Shown: one piece after another, positions 1 to 4,372 of the stretch | Position numbering within the stretch: position 1 is the stretch's first letter | How the letters are laid out: every line of letters begins with the position of its first letter | Source: Chlamydia trachomatis | GTDB taxonomy: Bacteria; Chlamydiota; Chlamydiia; Chlamydiales; JAAKFR01 | Direction: 5' to 3' | Length of the DNA: 6,302 bases | Assembly (NCBI GenBank): GCA_945861315.1 | Contig: CAMAUB010000083.1 | Span: 1 to 6,302 of the forward strand | The notes under the pieces: generated by a model | The model's input: only the letters and a program-made list of their open reading frames with translations | What the model was told of the DNA's origin: nothing | The model's database searches: none | Made by a program: the position numbers and the translations under genes

Positions 1-59
1 TTATCCCGTAGATATTCAGAGGAGATTTCTCGAAAATTTTTGGGATTTTTTCCGAAGGG

Positions 60-78
60 AAGGGTCTTGTACCCTTTT
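60..78 (+). terminator. Weak hairpin followed by a short T run
   Basis: AAGGGT (60-65), a 5-base loop and ACCCTT (71-76) form a perfect 6-bp stem running into a TTTT stretch at 75-78. It could terminate a plus-strand gene ending left of the window. The T run is short and partly inside the stem, so this is a weak call. A longer competing pairing (29-36 with 75-82) uses the same T run. Confidence 0.22.
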
Positions 79-128
79 CGAGGCAAAAAGCGCAAAAAGA
101 TCGAGAAAGATCCCTGAAGATCTGCGAG

Positions 129-153
129 ATAAACCCAAAACTCAGGTTAGTAA
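129..153 (-). repeat. Inverted repeat, copy A, just after the tetR stop
   Basis: The 17-base core AACCCAAAACTCAGGTT (132-148) recurs in inverted orientation at 1328-1344 with one mismatch. The similarity extends to 25 bases (129-153 against the complement of 1347-1323), with 22 of 25 identical. On the minus strand the core can fold as AACC/GGTT extended by G-U pairs. It begins 5 bases beyond the tetR stop codon, so it may act as that gene's 3' processing or termination signal. No T tract follows, so it is not a standard intrinsic terminator. Confidence 0.6.
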
Positions 154-786
154 TCAGGGAAGTACATTCGTCAACGTATTGGTGAGCAGTTGAGCCAACC
201 ATTTTTCATATTCATCAGATGTCCATCCTTGTTCTACCACAAACATACGATACAGATCGCGCCCTGTAAAAGCCCATAAGATATCTCGAGCCTTAGTTAG
301 CGTGAGTCCCTTGGCAAGAGATTTTTCCGCTACCATTGCTTTGATGGTCACTTCTTGTCGATTGTAGCGGCGCATCTCCTTTTCTTTTTCAAGCTCTTTG
401 AACTCAGGAGCCAAAAAAGCAACGCCTCGAAAAATATTCATTTGCGCCCTCTCTGCGTCATACATCTGACGTGCGATTTTAGCAGAGATACAAAGACGCT
501 CTTTCGGCGATCTCTCCTGTATGCTCCTTTCTACAAGAGCATTGAACTGATCTGTTGGAAGAGCCTCATCCATTAATGCAAAAAGCACACCGCGCTTAGA
601 TTGAAAAAGTGAGTAAATAGTGGGTATTGAAACGTCTGCTGCTTGAGCTATTTTTTCAATCGTCACACCCTCAAACCCCTCCGATTCAAAAAGATGTTTT
701 GCAGAAGCCAGAATACGACCCCTTGTTTGTGAGGCTTGTCTATTTCTGGCTGTTGATCTGTAAGATCTTTTTTTGATTTCTGACAT
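154..786 (-). CDS. TetR/AcrR-family transcriptional repressor
   Basis: Probable ligand-responsive DNA-binding repressor of 210 residues, a usual TetR-family length. After a basic tail, residues about 22-70 form the TetR N-terminal domain: a first helix around RILASAKHLFESEGF (24-38), then a helix-turn-helix TIEKIAQAADVSIPTIYSLF (42-61) and the following SKRGVLFALMDE. The C-terminal part (about 75-210) is helical and has no recognisable ligand signature, so the inducer cannot be named. The ATG at 784-786 is the natural start although its ribosome site is weak (GTGAG on the minus strand, about 11 bases upstream). The gene diverges from the NTF2-like gene, and the nearer operator-like palindrome lies 6 bases upstream of its ATG. 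Repression of both itself and its neighbour is therefore the likely role (inference). A minus-strand frame overlapping its 5' end is a shadow. Confidence 0.92.
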   Translation of the reverse strand: MSEIKKRSYRSTARNRQASQTRGRILASAKHLFESEGFEGVTIEKIAQAADVSIPTIYSLFQSKRGVLFALMDEALPTDQFNALVERSIQERSPKERLCISAKIARQMYDAERAQMNIFRGVAFLAPEFKELEKEKEMRRYNRQEVTIKAMVAEKSLAKGLTLTKARDILWAFTGRDLYRMFVVEQGWTSDEYEKWLAQLLTNTLTNVLP

Positions 787-808
787 ATTCGATATAGCTC
801 ACTATAAT
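780..808 (+). promoter_or_regulatory. Upstream copy of the sigma-70-type promoter
   Basis: CTGACA (780-785) is separated by exactly 17 bases from TATAAT (803-808), i.e. 5/6 and 6/6 matches to the housekeeping consensus. It is the duplicated counterpart of the downstream promoter. Its -35 overlaps the tetR start codon (784-786). If active, it would start transcription near 815 toward the NTF2-like gene. Confidence 0.5.
793..806. promoter_or_regulatory. Probable TetR operator, copy 1 (imperfect)
   Basis: TATAGC-TC-ACTATA is an inverted repeat with one mismatched half-site position. It lies 6 bases upstream of the tetR ATG and overlaps the -10 of the upstream promoter copy. Palindromes of this size between a tetR gene and its divergent neighbour are the usual TetR-family binding sites. 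Assignment to this repressor is inferred from position. Confidence 0.6.
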
Positions 809-813
809 TAATA

Positions 814-842
814 TTGACATAATGAATATAGTTTACTATAAT
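814..842 (+). promoter_or_regulatory. Perfect-consensus sigma-70-type promoter
   Basis: TTGACA (814-819), a 17-base spacer and TATAAT (837-842) match the bacterial housekeeping promoter consensus at all 12 positions with ideal spacing. Transcription would begin near 849, giving a leader of about 26 bases before the NTF2-like gene's ATG at 875. The operator at 827-840 covers the end of the spacer and most of the -10, so bound repressor should exclude RNA polymerase. Confidence 0.85.
827..840. promoter_or_regulatory. Probable TetR operator, copy 2 (perfect)
   Basis: TATAGT-TT-ACTATA is a perfect 6-bp inverted repeat with a 2-base centre, 34 bp from its imperfect copy at 793-806. It overlaps the -10 of the consensus promoter. 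Being the perfect version, it is the better candidate for the primary binding site. Confidence 0.7.
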
Positions 843-855
843 CAATATTGATTAT
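838..855. promoter_or_regulatory. 18-bp perfect palindrome at the transcription start
   Basis: ATAATCAATATTGATTAT equals its own reverse complement over all 18 bases. It spans the end of the -10 and the predicted start of transcription near 849. The corresponding part of the upstream copy (804-821) is not perfectly symmetric. It may be a second operator register or part of a composite site with 827-840; AT-richness makes some symmetry expected. Confidence 0.45.
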
Positions 856-863
856 CAAAAAAA

Positions 864-868
864 AAGAG
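864..868 (+). promoter_or_regulatory. Ribosome binding site deciding the NTF2-like start
   Basis: AAGAG (864-868) abuts an ATG at 869 but sits 6 bases before the ATG at 875, the normal spacing. This favours 875 as the start. A TTG-initiated frame from 848 is unlikely because the predicted transcript begins at about 849. Confidence 0.55.
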
Positions 869-874
869 ATGACG

Positions 875-1222
875 ATGACAGATACACAAGCAAAAGCAGT
901 CGCCTATTATACAGCGCTTGGAGAGAAAAACATCGAAGCGGTAAAAGACTATTTGCACCCTGATATTCAATTTAGCGATCCACAGGAAAAAGTAATCGGC
1001 AAAGAAGCCGTTCTTAAAGCGGCGAAAGGATTCACAACTATTTTTAAAGCTCTAACAATTCGTGCAAAATTTGGTTCAAAAGATCAAGCGATGATTGTAT
1101 ATGATGTTGAAATTCCAAGTCTTGCCAAAAATTTACAGGCTGCTTCCTTATTGAGTTTTCGAGAAGGACTCATCTCTAAGATCGAGCTCTTCTATAACCT
1201 TAGTGCCCTACAAAAAAAATAG
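875..1222 (+). CDS. NTF2-like / SnoaL-like small protein
   Basis: A 115-residue soluble protein with the pattern of the NTF2-like superfamily (SnoaL-like, ketosteroid-isomerase fold). It has an N-terminal helix and YYTALGEKNIEAV (about 10-22), then the hallmark DYLHPDIQFSDP (about 24-35). A helix around GKEAVLKAAKGF follows, then alternating beta strands ending in LLSFREGLISKIELFYN (about 92-108). Family members bind small hydrophobic ligands or act as isomerases or cyclases; no catalytic set can be assigned here. It has no signal peptide or membrane segment. It is transcribed away from the tetR gene from a consensus promoter covered by operators, so it is probably repressed by that regulator and induced by the regulator's ligand. 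ATG 875 is chosen for its ribosome-site spacing; ATG 869 would add two residues. Confidence 0.85.
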   Translation: MTDTQAKAVAYYTALGEKNIEAVKDYLHPDIQFSDPQEKVIGKEAVLKAAKGFTTIFKALTIRAKFGSKDQAMIVYDVEIPSLAKNLQAASLLSFREGLISKIELFYNLSALQKK

Positions 1223-1245
1223 CGCTCTTGACCCTAATTAGTTCA

Positions 1246-1284
1246 TAGAGTACTCTAGTACAGAGTAAGTGGACTCCGTTTTTT
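1246..1284 (+). terminator. Candidate terminator after the NTF2-like gene
   Basis: TACTCT (1251-1256) pairs perfectly with AGAGTA (1262-1267) around a 5-base loop. Alternatively GAGT (1263-1266) pairs with ACTC (1273-1276), followed by CG and six T residues (1279-1284), a terminator-like arrangement with a short stem. TAGAGTACTCTA (1246-1257) is also a 12-base palindrome. The site lies 24-62 bases beyond the stop codon, where termination would be expected. The 4-bp stem before the T run is weak. Confidence 0.4.
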
Positions 1285-1300
1285 ATGGAACTTGCACAGT

Positions 1301-1327
1301 TTGAATAGTGTACACGGAAGTTTTAAT
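1301..1327 (+). promoter_or_regulatory. Weak candidate promoter for the exporter/ctcBC operon
   Basis: The 161-base gap before the ABC gene should hold the operon promoter, but no strong match exists. The best I can see is TTGAAT (1301-1306) and TTTAAT (1322-1327), 4/6 and 5/6 matches but with only a 15-base spacer. No properly spaced sigma-54 GG-GC pair was found in the gap. Confidence 0.2.
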
Positions 1328-1347
1328 AACCTCAGTTTTGGGTTAAT
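1323..1347 (+). repeat. Inverted repeat, copy B, upstream of the ABC operon
   Basis: The core AACCTCAGTTTTGGGTT (1328-1344) is the inverted partner of copy A (16/17 in the core, 22/25 over the extended block). It lies 101 bases after the NTF2-like stop and 36 bases before the ABC ATPase start, overlapping the 5' leader or promoter region of the following operon. Together A and B bracket the tetR/NTF2-like pair. Confidence 0.6.
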
Positions 1348-1383
1348 ACACACTCTTTTTGCAAATACTCTTTAGGATTTAGT

Positions 1384-2307
1384 ATGTCTATTCTTCATGT
1401 GAAGAACTTGACAAAGATTTTCTTCGAAGGAAAAAGTTCCTTCGTCGCTGTCGACCAGCTCTCTTTTGAACTCAATGAAGGAGAGATTTTAGGAATTTTA
1501 GGACCAAATGGTGCAGGCAAAACGACAACCATTGAAATGTTGCTTGGCACATTAAAACCGACAAGTGGTGTGATCTCCTATTTCGGGAAAGAGCTTTACA
1601 AAGGTCATGATGCCATTTTACATGCCATTGGGCATGCAAGCTCCTACAACAAGCTTCCTGGAAGTTTAACTGTTGAAAGAAATTTGGACATTATTGGTCG
1701 TCTCTACTCAATCAAATCGCAGGCGCGAAAAGCAAGAATTAACGAGCTGCTAACAAAATTCAATATGCACGAGTTTCAAAAAGCGCGAACAAGCTCATTA
1801 TCGGCAGGGCAAATGACGCGCTTGATGTTGATCAAAGCTTTTTTTGCAAAGCCCCGAATCCTTTTGCTCGATGAACCAACCGCTTCTTTAGATCCAGATA
1901 TCGCTGAAGAGGTGCGCTCCTATATTTTAGAACAGCAATTTGTTGATGGAGTTTCTATTATTTTGACTTCTCACAATATGGAAGAGGTGGCCAAGATGTG
2001 TGGTCGCGCTCTTGTTTTACAAAGAGGTCGGATCATTGAGGAAGATACTCCACAGCAACTTGCAAAAAGTGTTTCGTTGAACAAGGTAAAGCTCGCTGTT
2101 GTTGATATGCCAAGGGCCATAAGGTCAATTGAGAAACTTAGTTTGATTTATGAAGATCGTGATCATTCTTTAACTGTTGAAGTTGAGGAGCAGGATGTAC
2201 CTCACTTATTGAAAAGATTGATTTTAGATGGAGTTGATTTTACTCATATTGAAATGCACAAACCAACTTTGGAAGACTACTTCCTTCATATTTCGAGGCA
2301 AAGATGA
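1384..2307 (+). CDS. ABC-2 type exporter, ATP-binding subunit
   Basis: Cytoplasmic ATPase of 307 residues that would drive export through the permease encoded next. It has Walker A GPNGAGKTT (40-48), signature LSAGQ (139-143, for the usual LSGGQ), Walker B RILLLDEP (158-165), D-loop SLD (168-170) and switch histidine H197. Past residue 220 comes a C-terminal extension ending in PTLEDYFLHI, typical of DrrA/NodI-like ABC-2 ATPases. The Q-loop region reads IGHASSYNKLPGSLTV (82-97), with no glutamine where one is expected. The nearby xxSxYxxLPxxLTV wording fits a subset of ABC-2 ATPases known to vary here (from memory). AGGA (1374-1377), 6 bases before the ATG, supports the start. Its stop overlaps the permease ATG as ATGA. 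The substrate is unknown; polysaccharide, lipid or drug export are all possible. Confidence 0.94.
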   Translation: MSILHVKNLTKIFFEGKSSFVAVDQLSFELNEGEILGILGPNGAGKTTTIEMLLGTLKPTSGVISYFGKELYKGHDAILHAIGHASSYNKLPGSLTVERNLDIIGRLYSIKSQARKARINELLTKFNMHEFQKARTSSLSAGQMTRLMLIKAFFAKPRILLLDEPTASLDPDIAEEVRSYILEQQFVDGVSIILTSHNMEEVAKMCGRALVLQRGRIIEEDTPQQLAKSVSLNKVKLAVVDMPRAIRSIEKLSLIYEDRDHSLTVEVEEQDVPHLLKRLILDGVDFTHIEMHKPTLEDYFLHISRQR

Positions 2308-3083
2308 AAGAACGTGTCATTGCAATGCTTCTTCGCTACTATTATGCATGGAAAGATGCCTCTCGTATGCTCGAATTTTTCTTCTGGCCTGTCATTGATA
2401 TTGGCTTTTATGGGTTGATCGCCCTTTGGGGTGGAACGCTTTCACATGATAGTGTTGATCTAACGCGCATTTTTATCACAGCCCTTGTTCTATGGCAGGT
2501 GATCTACCGTAATAACATTGAGATCTCTTTAAATGTGATGGATGAATTTATGGATCACAATCTAGTTAATTTAATAGCCTCTCCCTTGAGAAAAAGTGAG
2601 TGGATCATTTCAATGATGCTCTCAGGCTTTCTCAAAAGCTTTATAACCATTTGTATCTCTGCTTTTGTTGGATGGCTCTTTTTTGGTGTCAATGTCTTTA
2701 TCATCGGCTGGATCTTTATTCTTTTTTTACTGCTAAGCATCGTCTGCGGTTGGGTAATCGGCTTTATTGCAGGTGGTTTTATTGTCTATATGGGAGCAAA
2801 ACTACAGCAGCTGCCTTGGGTAGTGATCATGATTTGTGCAATTTTTAGCGCTATCTTTTATCCCGTAGAAATCCTGCCAGTATGGCTTCAAGTGATCTCT
2901 TTCTCCCTTCCGATGAGCTATATCTTCCAGGGAATGAGAGAGTTACTAACAACCGGAGCGGTCAGCTCTAATATACTTTGGTGGTGTGCCGCCCTCAGTG
3001 TGATCTATTTAGCTATTGCGATTAAATTTTTTCTGTTTATGTTTGAAAGAAGCAGAAAACGTGGATTTAAACGTGCAACATGA
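2304..3083 (+). CDS. ABC-2 type exporter, membrane permease
   Basis: Integral inner-membrane protein of 259 residues, forming the channel for the preceding ATPase. About six membrane segments are visible: residues 25-43, 53-70, 103-127, 131-157, 171-188 and 224-247. The N-terminal stretch RMLEFFFWPVIDIGFYG (21-37) and the late YPVEILPVWLQ...SLPMSYIFQGMRELL (186-215) are typical ABC-2 permease features. A basic tail ends the protein. The ATG overlaps the ATPase stop by 4 bases (ATGA), and GAGG at 2295-2298 sits 5 bases upstream, so the subunits should be made together. Only one permease gene is present, so a homodimer is likely. The substrate cannot be deduced. The 3' end overlaps the next reading frame. 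Confidence 0.92.
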   Translation: MKERVIAMLLRYYYAWKDASRMLEFFFWPVIDIGFYGLIALWGGTLSHDSVDLTRIFITALVLWQVIYRNNIEISLNVMDEFMDHNLVNLIASPLRKSEWIISMMLSGFLKSFITICISAFVGWLFFGVNVFIIGWIFILFLLLSIVCGWVIGFIAGGFIVYMGAKLQQLPWVVIMICAIFSAIFYPVEILPVWLQVISFSLPMSYIFQGMRELLTTGAVSSNILWWCAALSVIYLAIAIKFFLFMFERSRKRGFKRAT

Positions 3084-3393
3084 AACAAAGCTACTAAGCC
3101 TTCTGAAAAAAAAGCGAAGTTTTTTCGAAGCAATCTTAGATCTCACCGAAGAGGAGAGCTCTCTTTCTATCTCTGATTGGATCTCAACTTTAGAGCAGAA
3201 AAAAGTTCTGCTCTCCTGTATTGATGAAATTGATGCAGAGATCTCACCTTTTAAAGCAGCTTTTCATCAACTTTCTCAAGATGTTGTGGAAGAACTTGAT
3301 AAAATCAAGGATATTGTAAAAGACATTTTACATCTAGATAGCAGTAATTTCGAAAAGAGAAAAAAGCAATTCGATGAAGATCTCAGAACTTGA
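3061..3393 (+). CDS. Small helical protein, CT466-like position, FlgN-like pattern
   Basis: An acidic, lysine-rich protein of about 110 residues, predicted largely helical and probably coiled-coil, with no signal peptide or membrane segment. The heptad-like stretch from about residue 9 to 60 (KLLSLLKKKRSFFEAILDL, then STLEQKKVLLSCIDEIDAEI) resembles the FlgN/FlgN-like export-chaperone pattern; this is impression-level similarity. It lies directly before ctcB, as I recall for the uncharacterised CT466 in C. trachomatis. There is no in-frame ATG. GTG 3061 (AGAAG 8 bases upstream) or GTG 3073 (GGA 7 bases upstream) are the best starts, and both lie inside the end of the permease gene, so translational coupling is likely. 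The 3' end overlaps ctcB by 20 bases. A role in signalling to CtcB or in chaperoning a secreted protein is only a guess. Confidence 0.72.
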   Translation: MDLNVQHETKLLSLLKKKRSFFEAILDLTEEESSLSISDWISTLEQKKVLLSCIDEIDAEISPFKAAFHQLSQDVVEELDKIKDIVKDILHLDSSNFEKRKKQFDEDLRT

Positions 3394-4372
3394 AACACTC
3401 TATAAAGAGCTGAGTGATAAACTTGAGCAGATGAAATCACTTCATCGAATTGTGCACGCCTTAAGTGACGGGCTCATTGTCATCACAACAAATGGGATCA
3501 TCTCTCACTTCAATCTTGCTGCACAAGATCTGCTCAAGTTAAACGATGTTAGCTCAATCCCTTTTTGGGAGGTTTTTGATGACACTTTCTTTGGATTTTC
3601 GATGAAAGAGGCTCTTCTCTTTAAGCAAAAACGGCAACGCGTTTTTCTCTCACTCAACGATGAAACAGAGATTGAAGTTTCAACAGCCTCAACAGATGAG
3701 GGAATTGCCCTTTTGCTTCATGACCGTACCGAAGTTGTGAATTTAGAGCGCAGTAGCCAGCAATCACACCACCTATGTCAAATTGGTGAAATGGCAGCAC
3801 GCTTAGCGCATGAGATCCGCAATCCCCTAGGAGGAATCGAAGGATTTGCCTCCATGTTGCGCTCAGAACTAGCAGATCCCGCGCTTCGAGATATGGCTCG
3901 CTCTATCGTTGATGGCACTAAAACACTCAATTCACTTGTCACAAGTGTTCTAGAATATGCAAAACCTCTCTCTCTTCATTTCTCTCCCATAGATCTTATT
4001 GAGACATTGCGCGAGTGCTCTGTTTTGATGAAAGAGAAGGTGAATTTTAAAACAAACTTAAGCTCGTGGCCCCTCTCAGCCGACAAACAGAGATTGAAAC
4101 TCGCTTTTTTAAATCTCATTCATAATGGGTGGGAAGCATCTGAAAAGAAGATTGATCTCATTGCTCTGCCAGGAGAAATTCGAGTAACAGATTATGGATG
4201 TGGGATTAAGCCAGAGCTTTTAAAGAAGATCTTTACACCCTTTTTCACAACCAAAAGTTTTGGAACAGGCCTTGGACTTGCTGAAGCAAAAAAAGTCATT
4301 GAAGCGCATGGTTGGCAGCTTGAGGTAGAGACAAAAGTCGCAGTTGGAACGACAATGAGGGTAAAGTTATGA
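3374..4372 (+). CDS. ctcB: Cytoplasmic NtrB/AtoS-type sensor histidine kinase
   Basis: Sensor kinase of 332 residues for the adjacent response regulator. A short coiled coil (about 3-25) leads into a PAS-like domain (about 26-120, starting HALSDGLIVITTNGIISHFN). The HisKA domain follows, with the phosphoacceptor in LAHEIRNPLGG (144-154, His146). The HATPase domain has an N-box NLIHNGWEA (247-255), G1 DYGCG (273-277), F-box FTPFF (287-291) and G2 GTGLGL (297-302). All boxes needed for activity are present. No membrane segment exists, so it senses an internal signal, as in chlamydial CtcB/AtoS. ATG 3374 is the first usable start: the frame has a stop upstream, and the ribosome site is weak, consistent with coupling to the upstream gene it overlaps by 20 bases. 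The stop overlaps ctcC as ATGA. The symbol rests on architecture and gene order. Confidence 0.93.
   Translation: MKISELETLYKELSDKLEQMKSLHRIVHALSDGLIVITTNGIISHFNLAAQDLLKLNDVSSIPFWEVFDDTFFGFSMKEALLFKQKRQRVFLSLNDETEIEVSTASTDEGIALLLHDRTEVVNLERSSQQSHHLCQIGEMAARLAHEIRNPLGGIEGFASMLRSELADPALRDMARSIVDGTKTLNSLVTSVLEYAKPLSLHFSPIDLIETLRECSVLMKEKVNFKTNLSSWPLSADKQRLKLAFLNLIHNGWEASEKKIDLIALPGEIRVTDYGCGIKPELLKKIFTPFFTTKSFGTGLGLAEAKKVIEAHGWQLEVETKVAVGTTMRVKL

Larger units (their letters stand above)
1..153. other. Edge segment with no supportable gene; stem-loop-rich
   Basis: No coding region can be supported here. Two plus-strand frames and one minus-strand frame are open over much of the segment, but none has a start codon or a recognisable motif. 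The sequence holds several complementary blocks: CTCGAAAA at 29-36 pairs with TTTTCGAG at 75-82, AAGGGT at 60-65 pairs with ACCCTT at 71-76, and GAGATTTCTC at 22-31 is a short palindrome. AGATC recurs at 98, 108 and 118, an exact 10-base spacing. It could be the 3' end of a gene lying to the left, an untranslated region, or part of a dispersed repeat; the sequence alone does not decide. Confidence 0.4.
780..851. repeat. Tandem 34-bp promoter-operator duplication
   Basis: Bases 780-813 and 814-847 are a tandem duplication with 27 of 34 positions identical, and the match continues through 848-851. The best part is a 26-base block (792-817 versus 826-851) differing at three positions. Each copy contains a TGACA-type -35, a TATAGY-NN-ACTATA inverted repeat and TATAAT at the same offsets. 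The left copy overlaps the first bases of the tetR reading frame. Two operators 34 bp apart, a little over three helical turns, would allow two repressor dimers on nearly the same DNA face. Confidence 0.85.

Noticed and set aside
355..576. Plus-strand open frame opposite the tetR gene
   Set aside because: Antisense shadow of a clear TetR-family gene; no family pattern in its translation.
663..845. Minus-strand open frame overlapping the tetR 5' end and its promoter region
   Set aside because: It starts with TTG inside the operator/promoter repeats, encodes no recognisable motif and overlaps the convincing TetR helix-turn-helix coding sequence in another frame.
848..874. Longer N-terminus of the NTF2-like protein starting at TTG 848
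   Set aside because: The consensus promoter predicts transcription starting at about 849, inside this codon, and the ribosome site fits ATG 875.
1271..1289. Hairpin TCCGT-TTTTT-ATGGA in the 1223-1383 gap
   Set aside because: Only five pairs including one G-U, with the T run in the loop rather than after the stem, so it is not a terminator in this form.
2555..2848. Open frames on both strands within the permease gene (2555-2740 minus, 2600-2848 plus)
   Set aside because: Shadows of the membrane protein's hydrophobic codons in other frames; no independent ribosome sites or motifs.
2858..2869. 12-base identity (TTATCCCGTAGA) with the first bases of the window, suggesting a broken permease fragment at the left edge
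   Set aside because: The match ends after 12 bases and the following translation shows no further ABC-2 permease similarity; coincidence is likely.
3790..3808. Sigma-54-like TGGCA...TTAGC string inside ctcB
   Set aside because: The distance between GG and GC is 11 rather than 10 bases, and it lies within the conserved His-box coding sequence.
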